This document shows positions 1-11,650 of a DNA stretch of 64,000 nucleotides, in pieces. The stretch comes from Sphagnum magellanicum (Eukaryota > Streptophyta > Sphagnopsida > Sphagnales > Sphagnaceae), in NCBI GenBank assembly GCA_021904315.1, contig CM038907.1, positions 20,963,223 to 21,027,222 on the forward strand, in the 5' to 3' direction. The notes beneath the pieces are model-generated. The model was not told the DNA's origin and did no database searches. It saw only the letters and a list, made by a program, of their open reading frames with translations. The position numbers and the translations under genes are program-made. Each line of letters starts with the position of its first letter. Within the stretch, counting starts at the first letter, position 1.

Positions 1-900
1 AGTTTACATAAGGACTTCTGTTATATATGTATAAAATATAAAATATTTTTGACCCACTATATGAATATATTAACCAAGAAATTTTTTACTATATATCAAA
101 GAAATAAAAATAAAAATTTCAATTAAACATAGGATTAATATATGGGAGAGATCATTTTTATTATTATGTGAAATAGAAAAGAAGAAAGTAAATAATTACG
201 TGCTTTGAATTTTTTTTAAACATAATTTAAAATCTTGTTAAATTAAAGACTTTATAGTTATGTTTTTAGTATGAATATACAACTTTAAAAGGGGAAAAAA
301 AATATGAACATCTTTGAAAAATATTTAAGCTTGAACTTTTTATTTTTTGATCTTGACAAACTCCGTATTACATTTAGGGTTGGGTTTTCATATAAGGTTT
401 GTTTTTTACCTTTGTGCGATAAATATTTATGATAATTAATGAATTATCACAAAATTTGTCATATAATTAAATAATTAATAGACCATTATTTCAGATACTT
501 TAGATGATTAATTATCAAGAATCATATAATCATTTATTTATTTAAAATAATTAACTAATCATTTGGCTTAAATTTATTTACTTGAAAATAAAAAAGTCGA
601 ATTTAATTAGATTAATTAATTTGATATTTGATTGATTAACTTTAGTATATTTTTGTTTTAATAAGTTATTGAAATCACTATTTAAGATAATTATTCCATG
701 TTATAGACTGCAAGTTCAACTTTTTCATGAAAAATTTTTACACCAAAATAAGCTTGATCACAATTGTCATTGTATTATTTATTCCACAAACAATAGAACC
801 TCTTTTAAAATTCATGAAGAAAAATAAGAATCATGGATTCCTAATCAACAACCCCAACCTCCATACACACTTTTGTTAACATATGATTTTGAAATTAACT
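1..900. other. AT-rich intergenic stretch
   Basis: Very AT-rich sequence with short homopolymers and no reading frame of interest. I see no gene, RNA or recognisable mobile-element terminus in it. Confidence 0.6.
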
Positions 901-910
901 AATTATTTTA

Positions 911-1345
911 GAGTGACCCAAAATGCAGGTATTGCATTTAGGGTAGGATCTTCATATAAAAAACCCTAAACCCACATGCGTACTTTCGGAGTGACCCTAA
1001 ATGCAGGTATTGCATTTAGGGTGGGATCTTCATATAAAGAGCCCTAAACCCCACATGCGTACTTTCGGAGTGACCCTAAATGCAAGTATTGCATTTAGGG
1101 TGGGATCTTCATATGAAGAAACCCTAAACCCCACATGCGTACTTTCAGAGTGACCCCAAATGCAGGTATTGCATTTAAGGTGGGATCTTCATATAAAGAA
1201 CCCTAAACCCCACATGCGTACTTTCGGAGTGACCCTAAATGCAGGTATTGCATTTAGGGTAAGATCTTCATATAAAGAAAGCTTAAACCCTACATGCGTC
1301 CTTTCGGAGTGACCCAAAGTGCAGGTATTGCATTTAGGGTTGGGT
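911..1345. repeat. 79-bp tandem array with telomere-like hairpin arms
   Basis: About five and a half direct copies of a 78-80 bp unit, beginning at 911, 989, 1068, 1148, 1227 and 1307 (GAGTGACC start). In the best units the arm CCCTAAATGCA is followed by the loop GGTAT and the exact reverse complement TGCATTTAGGG. A further CCCTAAACCC, which matches the plant telomere repeat in phase, sits in the second half of each unit. Copies differ by point changes and 1-bp indels, so the array is not recent. No protein is implied. Confidence 0.9.
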
Positions 1346-2207
1346 TATTTCAAAGTGACTTTGCATATGCATATTGTGTTTAGGGCTAGGTCTTCACTTA
1401 AGGGTATCCAAACCATTTAGATGGGTTTTTTTGAAACGTGGGTATTACATTTAGGTTTGTTTTTTCATTTCAATTTGAAATACCCAAACTTATACTTACC
1501 TTTACCAACTAGAATTTTGGGGTTTCGTTGCAATACCTACATCCGTACTTACTTTTACCAACTGGAATTTTGGGGCATAATTTCAATACTTGCACTTGTA
1601 CTTACTTTTATCAAACCCTAACAAAAAAAAATCTTAATGATATATGCCCTAAACCTAAAAAATTATACAAGCTATACAAATCATATAATGCAAAATAAAC
1701 TAATTTAAAAGAACATAGGAAAAAATTTAAAAACCAAAATTCAAAGGTTTTAAACTATAAATATTTATTAAGTGAAAGAAAATACGTTAATCTTTTAAAA
1801 TAATCAAATAAATTTCATATAAAACCAAAAGAAAAGATATGTGTTTTATCTTTGTGTGATCCTTCCAACCTAATTTTTCCACTCTTTTTGAAGAAGATAT
1901 AAAATGCAATTGTATTACTTCACATATGTGTAAACCCTAAAATTTTCCCCCCAAATTTAGCCTACTCTAGATTAATTACTATACATTTGTGAAAAACTTA
2001 TTAATTAATTTGTGTCTCAACCCTAAACCTAAAAATTTCCCCCCAAATTTAGCTTACTTTAAATTAATTACTATACATTTATGAAAAATTTATCAATTAA
2101 TTTATGTGTCTCAACCCTAAACCTAATGGTTAAGTTAGTAGGGTATGTAATTAATAGAGTAGCTAAGTTAGTAGGGTAGGTGGTTAGTACAGTAGCTTGG
2201 TTAGCGG
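1346..2207. repeat. Degenerate repeats between the two 79-bp arrays
   Basis: AT-rich DNA holding smaller duplications. A unit containing TTTACCAACT is repeated 53 bp apart (1501 and 1554). A segment with a C6 run followed by CAAATTTAG is duplicated 92 bp apart (C-runs at 1947 and 2039, block about 1934-2125), each copy followed by ATTAATTACTATACATTT. CCCTAAA motifs recur here too. No gene is seen. Confidence 0.7.
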
Positions 2208-2405
2208 TGTGACCCAAAATGCAAGTATTGCATTTAGGGTATGATCTTCGTATAAAGATGTTTAAACCTCACATGCGTATTTTCGAAATGGCCCAAAATG
2301 CAGGTATTGCATTTAGGGTAGGATCTTTGTATAAAGAAAGCTTGAACCCCACATGCGTACTTTCGAAATGGCCCAAAATGCAGGTATTGCATTTAGGGTA
2401 AGGTT
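2208..2405. repeat. Second block of the 79-bp unit
   Basis: Two and a half further copies of the 911-1345 unit (CCCAAAATG at 2213, 2292 and 2372; spacing 79-80 bp). One arm has drifted to CCCAAAATGCA, which weakens the hairpin. The two blocks are separated by about 0.9 kb and keep the same orientation. Confidence 0.85.
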
Positions 2406-2419
2406 TTTAGGGTAGGGTA

Positions 2420-2578
2420 TGTAATTAATAGGGTAGCTAGGTTAGTAGGGTAGGTGGTGAGTACAGTAGCTAGGTTAGTAGGGTAGGTGATGAGTACAGT
2501 AGCTAGGTTAATAGGGTAGGTGGTAAGTACAATAGTTAAGTTAGTAGGGTAGGTGGTGAGTGCAGTAGCTAGGTAGAA
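2420..2578. repeat. 33-bp tandem array
   Basis: About four and a half copies of a 33-bp unit with the core AGTAGCTAGGTTAGTAGGGT. AGTAGC or its variant starts at 2432, 2465, 2498, 2531 and 2564. A related partial copy lies before the second 79-bp block (about 2127-2200), so that block is sandwiched between pieces of this repeat. Confidence 0.85.
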
Positions 2579-3405
2579 AAATGAACAGGGTAGCTATGTG
2601 TGAGGTCAGGTCCAGGGAAAAACGAGCAGGAACCAAAAAAAAAAAGTACAATGGTCAGCAGCAAAAAGAAATGGACTGTCATGAACCCCATCCGGCGCCA
2701 AATGAAAAAACGCAACCCATCCAGTGGACAGAACGGCCAACTGGTGCATTGGTGGCTGTTAATTCACTCTGGCCCACATCTAATGACTTATAACCAGTGT
2801 GTGGGGGAGAAATTTTCTGTCAACTGATTATGAGCTGCCAACTTGGAAAACCACTCAATCAGAGGGGCAAATGTCTTGGTTGTCACCTGTTGGAGGTAAC
2901 TTGGAGTTACAATTTTTTAAACAAATAATTTCCCTTTCTCTAGAATTTGAATCAGCTTTTTGGGCAAATGAATGGCCAGCAAGTAAATAACTCTCGGTTC
3001 TCCCCATACATCCATTATAATTTCATGAATCTTACATTTGCAAGAGCTTGATTGGGGTGGTACTAGGGTGGGCCATGTGGCATTAATTCAAAATCTTTTT
3101 GAGAGTGACCCATCCAATCATGCAAAATGAAACTTATTTGCAAATTCATGACATCAAGGTCTACCATCTAATTGTATTTATAGCAAACAACTGATGGGGT
3201 ACTTACACACGTATTTGGTGCTTTTCCTTAATCCAAAGCAAATCATGACTTTCAAGTGACCTATCTACTTAGGTTGCAAATCCTTTTGTTGTGCCTGTCT
3301 CACAGTAGTGCTCCAACTCCCAAGACCAAAGTGGTTGCATATTGTAAGTAGAGTACTAGAGAGTAGAGTGCCCATGTTTGTAATGAATCATAAAATGGTG
3401 AGTGG
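2579..3405. other. Intergenic stretch without supported gene
   Basis: Base composition is more balanced than in the first 2.5 kb. Short overlapping open frames exist (2581-2793, 2600-2827, 2799-2990), but none has domain-like content, a convincing start or splice context, so I do not call a gene. Confidence 0.5.
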
Positions 3406-3409
3406 GATT

Positions 3410-3745
3410 TTGTTGTGGTACGGTCATATCCAGTGTAACTGGGCAGTTATTAGAAACGGGAACAGAAGCTCTGTGGTTATCAGGGTGGTTCTTTGGATTC
3501 AGAAAAGCAGTCCTCAAAACATCATAGACCCAGTTTTGATCTATAACCAGCCATATAATTGCCAGTTCATTGCTGGTTCTTTCGTGAAAACCACAGGTTC
3601 TCAAAGGTTTTTGAAATAACTGGACCAACGGTTCTTTGATTCTGATTTTTTTTCAAAGAACTCAAGCCGGCAGTTCTCTGATCCTGAAATAGTTTCAAAT
3701 CTGGAACCGACGATTCTTTAAATAAGTGCACAACACTGGTCATAT
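3410..3745. repeat. Dispersed repeat copy A1 (second copy at 33.8 kb)
   Basis: Matches 33815-34195 in the same order. Shared blocks include GGGCAGTTATTAGAA / GGGCGGTTATTAGAA, GGTTATCAGGG, a CCAGTTTATTG-like stretch, and an ending with a run of T, then TTCTTTA and ACTGGTCA. The collinear divergence suggests two old insertions of one non-coding element. Open frames 3308-3619 (+) and 3356-3628 (-) lie inside it and are best ignored. Confidence 0.65.
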
Positions 3746-4739
3746 CTGCCCAGCCTTGTCTTCACTGGTCATATTCTAGCAGATATTTGGTTACACGTTC
3801 ATGCAGATATAATACTGCAAAACGGTTTCTCACTTACACCTGTTGATTCCCATATTCCATTTGGCAAGGAAAAAATATTTCAGATTATTCTTGCCAGCCT
3901 AATTTGGAAAAAGCTGCCAAATTCCTGATTTCACATGTGATCTTTGACCAGGGGGCGGGCGGCGGCGAGGTCGCGGATATGCATATGATCAGATCAATCA
4001 TGCAAAGGTGTCCCTAATTACAAAAGCAAAGTACTCCAACAATAACAGCTTTATGAAACCGTTTGATTACCTATCATTTTCAATCCCCAAAATTTTCAGT
4101 CCCCAAAAGCAAATATAATTGTAACATTGTGATGAATTACTAGCACAACTTTCGTCTAGTCCTCTTTTCTCCAAGTCAGTACATCTTTTTGAAACCACCT
4201 GAAAAGATTTGTGCTGAAACAACCCAGATTTGATTTCTTTTAAAGCATGTAATAGTGGGTTGTCAATGAGTTCAGCCCAGTATCTTCTGGAACCTTAAGT
4301 ACCTACTTAGCTGTTGATCACTTGGGGATCTGCTAGTCATGTTGTTGTGGGGTCAGGCTTGGTCCCTGGACCTCACGCCATACTTATAGAGTCTATAACA
4401 CACTCCCTTTAGACATCCATGATGTCCCAATCAATTAGACCACAGCTGCAGCTTTTTATCATTCCTTCTAAGTGCCAATCATGAAACGCACTTTGACAAT
4501 CCCTTCGAGTAAGTTGACCATACACAGGGACCTTGAAGGTTTTTGGCTCTACCCGTGAGGAACGGAGTTCCAGACTGTGGAGTTCCATGTTTTCATTGCG
4601 TGGGGACGACATTTTGAGAAATGATGACTAGCTCTTACTGCGAGTTAATTTCCTTGGGAACTTCATGGAACATTTGTGATTTTCATTTGGTTGAGCACAT
4701 TTTGTTGAAAATTGAGAGTGTATATGAGAGTATGGAGAT
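3746..4739. other. Intergenic stretch with a short CG-rich patch
   Basis: No gene is supported. A 28-bp CG-rich patch at 3950-3977, rich in GGCGGCG-like trinucleotides, stands out from CG-poor surroundings. Confidence 0.45.
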
Positions 4740-5345
4740 TAGTAAGACACATTTATAAAGAGCTAAGAGAACTCTTCCCGGGCCCCCTCCCGTTCTTAGG
4801 ATATGAATATCAATGAAAGAATAGAGATTTAAATAAAACACAAATTTACAATGAGCTCTCCACCCAACCTTAGGATCACATTAATGAGAGAATAAAGATG
4901 AGTAAAACACAGATTTATGAGTGTGAGACCAAATGAATCTCTGTTTTACTCATCTTTATTCTCCCTCCACCCAATCTTAGGATCATATAATGAAAGAATA
5001 GAGATGAATAAAATAAAAATTTACAATGAGCTCCCCGCCCAACCTTAGGATCACATCAACGAGTAAACAGACATGAGTAAAACACAGATTTATGAGTGTG
5101 AAACCAAATGAATCTATGTATTACTCATCTTTATTCTCCCTCCACCCAATCTTAGGATCATATAATGAAAGAATAGAGATGAATAAAATAAAAATTTACA
5201 ATGAGCTCCCCCACCCAACCTTAGGATCACATCAATGAGAAAATAGAGATGAGTAAAACACAGATTTACAACGAGTGTGAGACCACATGAATCTATGTTT
5301 TACTCATCTCTATTCGCTCATTGATCTGATCCTACGGTTCGTTGA
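4740..5345. repeat. 175-bp tandem array with an internal inverted repeat
   Basis: ACAATGAGCTC recurs at 4848, 5023 and 5198, giving a strict 175-bp period over about three copies. Inside each unit GAGTAAAACACAGATTT is followed about 30 bp later by its near reverse complement (TCTGTTTTACTC...), so every unit can fold into a long hairpin. The first inverted pair spans about 4889-4965. This looks like a foldback or MITE-type element amplified in tandem. Confidence 0.85.
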
Positions 5346-6133
5346 AGAGCTTATTGTAAATAAGCTGTGTTTTACTGTTCTCTCATTGATCTGCTGCCAA
5401 TTTCCAACAATTTTGAGGAATGAGTACTAGGTGTTACTGTGAACTGTGACTTCACTTCTTGGGAATTTGATGGAACAATATTTATGGATCCTAAATTTTA
5501 ACAGTTGCTGGTTCGAATTTGCCATAGAGGGAAGAGCCATGAGCAGATCTGCTAGTTTCAATATAAACCAGTGATCTTCGGACATAGAACTCAACAGTAA
5601 CTAGGTTCAGTGAGAAAGCCGTAGCAGATTGAACTGGACACATACACTCCCCGAGCTATCTGCAGTTACCTTATCTAGATCAGTGTGTCACTACCGCGGC
5701 TTCTTCTTTCCTGGCATGATTCCTGACTGCTTCATTAAAGGATTTCACCTCCAACTTCATCAGGCTTGATACAAATCGGCCTGCAACGTATAACACATGT
5801 ATAGATCATGATCATCTAGCTTTGCTTTCTCAGCAATCCCAGGCTGGGATCACACCGAAGCCACCAGTACTGGAGTAATATTTAGTGCTTTGAGCGGATT
5901 CAATAATATTCTAGGCAACATAGAAAGCACGCACTTGGGATGATCAGTCAAAACGCAGTGAGTTTGAGTCGCTGCAGAAATAGATAGATAGATACAGCTC
6001 GATCGATTCTCGAGATTTTGGGATTTTTGGTGGCATCTTATGAAGAACTTGATTGAAGCTGTGGAGCTGGCTGCTGGAGAAGCTGCAGGGACGCATGATT
6101 GCAGGTCTTGACGTGTTGCAGGGATCAAGAGGC
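5346..6133 (+). promoter_or_regulatory. Upstream region of the phytocyanin gene
   Basis: Non-coding lead-in to the gene starting at 6134, with more balanced composition than the flanking repeats. A (GATA)n-like run lies at about 5978-5993. I could not identify a convincing TATA box at the right distance. Two in-frame upstream ATGs (6053, 6095) precede the preferred start. Confidence 0.35.
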
Positions 6134-7240
6134 ATGGCAGTAACTATAAGTTGGTTCTTGCTACTAGTGCTAGCCGGATTGGCATCGAATCTTCTTGTGT
6201 GTGAAATTCATGCTAAAGAGTATATTGTGGGTGGAGAGCTAGAATGGACTTTTCCACCAGCTGCTCAAAGCACTTGGTACAGTGATGTGTGGGCGAGACC
6301 CATCAACTTCGAAGTGGGCGATGTCTTAGGTGTGTTGCTCTCCAGGCCTCCTTTGATCATCAATGTTGACCATCATCTTCCCGTGACATCGTCTCATGTA
6401 CTGCTGTCATGTATTATACAGTAAGGCTTCATTTCTCAGCAAGCTGCATGGCCTCTGAAATGTTAAACGTTGCGCACCCACTCTGACTAAAATTTATCTG
6501 AAGGAGATGGTGTGATAGTCTTTTTCCTAGAACAACAATCTTGAAGCTTCTGTTTATTAGGCATTATGATTTGGTTTGTGAGGTCTTGATCAATGATGTA
6601 TTTTCCTTAGCTTCTTGCGTTGATCAATACTTTGATGGAATATATCTAGTTATAGGAACTAGACTTTCTTATTCATGCTTGGCCTGCATCTCGATTCTCT
6701 GCATGCATGAGCGCAGTGTTTACATATGCACGGCTCCACAATGTATGTGAACTTGGCAACGAGACCGACTACCTTGCATGTGCCCCAAATCCATTAGCTT
6801 TGTGGGACTCGGGAAGCACCAGAGTCACACTCTCCAAGGCGGGAGTGTATTATTTCATTTGCGGAAGTCTAGGCCACTGCGACCTGGGCATGAAGCTGAA
6901 GATCACTGTAGAATCAGATGCAGTAATTCCTTCACCATCACCTGCTGCTGCTTCTCCTGCTCCTGGATCATCTCATGTCCCAACTGCAGCACCCGTGCAG
7001 CAGCTAGCTCCAGCTCCCACACCTCATGTGTTTAATACTCCTACACCTGTTCAAGCTCCAACCTCCACATCTGCAGCAAACAATTCCGGATCACGAGAGC
7101 AAAGTCCTCAACCAATCTCATCCTCAAGCCCACCAGCAGATGCAACTGCTCATCAGTCCGTGACTATTATGCTTACTCTCTTTGCCTCTTCTTTACTCTT
7201 GTATTCATGCAGCCAATATGCAGCAGCTGCAAAGTCATGA
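6134..7240 (+). CDS. Uclacyanin-like blue-copper phytocyanin, GPI-anchored
   Basis: Two exons, 6134-6329 and 6717-7240, join across a 387-bp GT-AG intron (donor TTAG|GTGTGT, acceptor GCGCAG|TGTTT) to give 239 residues. The join restores the family's G-D-V-L-V-F-x-Y segment. Residues 1-27 are a hydrophobic signal peptide. The plastocyanin-like domain spans about 28-131 and has all four type-I copper ligands: His73, Cys114, His119 and Met124. Cys87 and Cys120 are placed for the usual disulfide. A Pro/Ser/Ala-rich, arabinogalactan-like stretch (about 134-205) precedes a C-terminal hydrophobic tail, which suggests a GPI anchor and a place at the outer face of the plasma membrane or in the wall. 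Phytocyanins are thought to carry electrons; the partner is unknown. Early nodulin-like relatives lack the copper ligands, so this is uclacyanin or plantacyanin type. I chose ATG 6134 because the signal peptide begins there; in-frame ATGs at 6053 and 6095 would add up to 27 residues. Confidence 0.92.
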
Positions 7241-10200
7241 TATATGAGTCAAGGTGGCCATGGCTAAATAGACTGGAAAACTTAGTTCTTAATGTGTTCA
7301 GCTGCAAAAATCAAGTCACAGCTGACAACTCCATTATAACAACTGTGCGGCACAACCTGTGCACATCTCCAAAGCTTATAATAATGGTCATAGAGATGAT
7401 GAGCGTGATTGCATTTCCTCTGAATTCTTCAAAGAGTTTTTCTTACCACTCGATCAGATTGTGATCAGATTTAGACCTTGAAGCAATATTCGTATTAAAT
7501 TGCCTTCAGATGTGAATCTATTGTACCAGATTACTTAGACTTATTATCCCCAATTTTGTGCGTAGAAGAAACGTTGTGAAAGGCCCAATGCATAACTTGG
7601 CTATCAATTTGGGGATATGCTTGTAAACACCCAAATGTGCAATATTTCCGAAGGCTAGTTCTTGATTGAGCCTGAAGTAACTTGACAATTGTGATTGCAA
7701 AAATTCTCCAAACCTTTCAATTGTCCAAAATTCTTACGATTTGAAACAATTTCAGATACATCCTTGGAAACATAAGGTTTTTTCTTTTTTTCCTATTTTT
7801 TTTTAAGGGTTTCAAACTGGACATAAACTTTGAAGCTCACTTGAGGTGAATTTGTCTTTGGGGGAGAATGATTGCACATTTCTCTAAGGACAATGTTACT
7901 TTTAGGGTTTTTCTTTTAGGATAAGTGAGACAGAATGGTGATTGAAATTGGCACTGTAGTGGGTTGATTATTGCAATAGAACTATGGACCAGGCCCCAGT
8001 GCACCCTGTTCAATATCTTTGAACGCTTGGAAAAGCCCTCAACCACGGACTTTACTGGACTCAGGCCCACTATTTGGCACTCATGTAGGCCCTTAGTCCG
8101 GTGAAGGCCGTGGCCTTGGGCTTTACCCTACACTTGAACAAGTCACCAAAACCAGTTACATTTGCTTGAATACTTTGTGGGGTGTACAAACTGTGCAAGA
8201 AAGGAAGTTGAAGTTAACCAACCTATTGGCCATTCCAACCCACCCCAGCCACTACTAGTCAAAAGTGACAACTACAACAGTGGAAAGCAACCTTATTGGT
8301 GAAAAAACTAATTATACCTAGGCCCATTCTTTTGGAGTTTGTGAAAAGAGGATGTTTCAAGGGGGCCCTTGCTTCAAGTCAGTTCAACCCCTCTATGCTC
8401 ACTAATGCAACAAAAGTAGTGGCCACCTCCACCTCATGTCTGTAATTGTGTGTCCAGTACCCTATTGGCACTTTGGAGAGTTCATAATATGTACAGAATC
8501 ATTTACAGGGCCTTTTACAAGGTCCTCTCTATTAATGTATGTTTCCAAAATTGTTGAAGGAGGTACTTTACCATGTGTTATTAGAAAAGTGTGCTCTTGA
8601 GCTGAAAATATTCTCAGTTGGAAGAAAAGGAAGTCCCTGACAGAATTTTTTCTAGGGTATTTATTATTGTTGAGCTGGTAAAGGGTAATTGCAAGCTAGA
8701 ATGAACCAATTTTTGATACAAGAGGTGTTTCTAATCAAAATTTCATAGGATATTTTGATTGTGATAGCAATGTGACATTGTTTGATGTTCATGTTTGAGA
8801 TTAAAAAATCATCATTTTCAAAAGTATTCAATAATTTTTTTCTAATACATTTCAAAATACAATGTTTGTGAAAAAAAAAATCACAAAAATACATGTTTAA
8901 TTTCATCATTTTTTAAAAATTTAGCATTTTTACAAGTTCTTTAAACTTTCATGTTGATTTGAAATGGTTTGGGTATTCCTACTTTGAGTTACTTATGGCA
9001 TTTATCAATTTTAGAGATTGATAATGGACTTATCATTACAAACTATGATTATGGTGAGTCTATTTACAAGTTGTTTATGTATTGTTACACATGAAGTCAA
9101 GCAAATTAGAAAGTCCTTCATTTATTAGAAAACACAAGTTTTTTAATGATAAAATTATTCCACCTAATTAGATTAGATAAGAACCATATATTTAAATCCC
9201 TTTTCATAAAATTCAAAAAGCATTTGATATAGAACACATTATCATCCAAGGGGTGCAAAAAAAATCGCCATGTTACATAAATATTAAAAAGTGGGTCATA
9301 ATTCTAGCTTGCCATTATAGGTCAGCCCTTAATATCAATAATGGTATCAATAATGGTATCAACAATGGTATCAACAATGGTATCAAATACCAAACCAATC
9401 TAGTATCAAAAGTATAGATATTCCCCTTGATAATACCATTATAATCCCCATATTGAATATTAAACTTTTTGTTGAATACCATACTAATTTAATATCACGA
9501 ATTCTAATGTTACTCTAATATTTGATATCAAGTTCCTTTTTCCAAGCTTGGTATCAATCCCTAATCATCTTATGGTATGCATGCTTGTGTGTGAAAGATA
9601 TTATAAAGTACATTGTTTTGTTGTAAGTTGACAACTAGTATGCTTCTCCTTCAATGTGTGTTTTTTTGTGAATAATGCATTGTTTCACTTTGAATGATGA
9701 TATATATGCTACAACTACTACAACAAAAGTTCATGTATATTATATAAGTCTTTCAACTTTAGACCTTCAAGGTTATGTGTTATTCATTTCTCCATTGATG
9801 TCACATATATTAAGTTGACATTTGCACTAAACATGTCGAGTTATGTAGTAATATTTTGGTTATTTGGTGGTTGGTTTCATTGTCATGGGTTTTTCTTACT
9901 ACCATAATGGTCATTGTGACATTGTGCATGGACATTCTTTACTTACAAGGGCATTCTTTATGTTCAATGATCTCAATGTTGGGGTTTAAATCAAACCATT
10001 TAAAGTATGAGGTGTGTCTTGTGCCACCCATGTCAAGCCTCCTCTAATAGCTAGACATAATCAAGGAAAGATATTATTTTCTATAATCCTTTACAGGGTA
10101 TCACAAGCATGAACATTTTTTTCGCCTTAATTCAATACAAATAGAAGTTACACATGTTTGGTAGAAAGGGAAGTAGAGGAAGATAATTCTTTTTACTTTA

Positions 10201-10285
10201 ATCACTAAATAATTTTTTAGCCTTAACCCTTACAAGTTTACTTACTTGGGTCAACAACAATTCATAGTTTTTTTCATAACAAAAA
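7241..10285. other. AT-rich intergenic stretch
   Basis: Follows the phytocyanin stop codon. The first few hundred bases should hold its 3' UTR, but I could not fix a polyadenylation site. The rest holds only short spurious frames and a small 12-bp tandem repeat at 9341. Confidence 0.5.
9341..9388. repeat. 12-bp tandem repeat
   Basis: Four direct copies of ATGGTATCAACA (the first ends in ATA) start at 9341, 9353, 9365 and 9377. Confidence 0.85.
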
Positions 10286-10289
10286 GGTA

Positions 10290-11650
10290 CTTACCAATGT
10301 CCCTTTTTGACAATCCGTGGACCTTGTATCATTTCATGTTGTGGCAATGTGATAGAGTGTAGTTTCCATCTCACTTGAGTTGTTTGTCCAATAACACAAA
10401 TCCCCAACATGTTGGTTAAGGTGACAAAGTGGCATGTGTTAGTAACCATTGCACAATTTGCAACTACCATTGCCTCTTTTGAGCTCCAAATGTTGAAAAC
10501 AAAGTTAGATACATTTGCATTTGTGAGAAATTTTATCAATGAAAATTTGGTGCCCTACCATTTTATAGTTGGTTTATTTGAAGCTCTTAACACTCTTTGG
10601 AGCAACACAAATTGAACAATTCAAGTATTTGTTGGTTAAATACTAACTCACCAACAAGATTATAACTTACATCAAGAACAACTAACGCACAAACTTGAGC
10701 ACCCTATTGTTACTTGACCTTTATTGTGTCCTATACACCATTGTAGTTTGCTTCACCTTTTAGTGGGACTTGTTTTGGCCATGTGATGTCCAAATCATGT
10801 CAATATGCCACAAATGACAATAAGATTGGGGTTGGGATGAAGGAACTCAATTAAATGGAAGCTTAATCTACCTTATAGAAGCAATTGCATCAACCAAAAC
10901 ATCCAACAAGGGCATGTAGGAATGGGAAGTAATTTGAAAGGAGGTTGGTTTGAAGGCAAAAAAATTAAAAACACCTCTAAATACCAAGTTTGCTTCCAAA
11001 ATTATTTTGTTTCAAGATACATTGGAATTTTCTATAGTCATTGACTTCTATCTTAGCCAACAAACTTCCAAGTTGTAAACTTCTGATACCTTTAAACTCC
11101 ACATGGGCAATTATAAAAGTTGTCAATAAAACATCTTTAAGTCCTACATGGTAGCAATGCATTTTAAACTAGACCAAAAGGTGTATATGGTTATTTTTTA
11201 ATGTTTAATTTGCAACTTTTTCCATTTGTACCAAATTGAAAGCTAAGTACCAAGTTTGTGTTGCATGAACCACCTTTAATATGTGAGGAATTTGACCAAA
11301 AGGTTGAAATTTTGTGTGTTAGGATCAGCCTCAAGGTCATCAATGTGTTGGATCCTTTTTTAGCTTTTGCACATGATACCTTCAACAAGCTTGCTACTAC
11401 ACATGTGTGTGCCTTCCAACTACATCTTAAAGGTCTTCAATGTGTCATGGAATATCCAAATAGAAATAAAACAAAGAATGTTATAGAAAAGTATGATAAC
11501 AAGTTCTAGTGCCTTTGTTAATGAAGATAGCCCAATATCTACACTCTCAATGTGTAAAAAGCCTTATGATCTCTTTAACCATTGTCATTCATGATTCCTT
11601 ATGAGGAGTTGAAGTTTCACCCAAAGAAGCCAATCTTTCTTTGGTGAAAA
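10290..11650 (+). pseudogene. Decayed hAT-like transposase fragment
   Basis: Plus-strand frames at 10409-10615 and 11258-11509 read as pieces of one protein interrupted by stops and shifts. The second piece contains LDPFLAFAHD, then AFQLHLKGLQCV and a Lys/Asn-rich end. This resembles the dimerisation-side region of hAT transposases, where a LDPRFKGL-type motif is typical. No start codon, catalytic triad or terminal inverted repeat could be established. The family call rests on motif resemblance only, and it could be another transposase class. Confidence 0.4.

Noticed and set aside
3308..3628. Overlapping 103-codon (+) and 90-codon (-) frames
   Set aside because: Both lie largely within dispersed repeat A, whose second copy at 33.8 kb does not keep either frame. 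There is no motif or splice context.
5850..6135. Minus-strand frames over the phytocyanin leader
   Set aside because: They lie antisense to the 5' region of a well-supported plus-strand gene and show no family features.
6541..6750. 69-codon plus-strand frame
   Set aside because: It lies mostly in the phytocyanin intron. Splicing at 6330/6716 explains the locus better.
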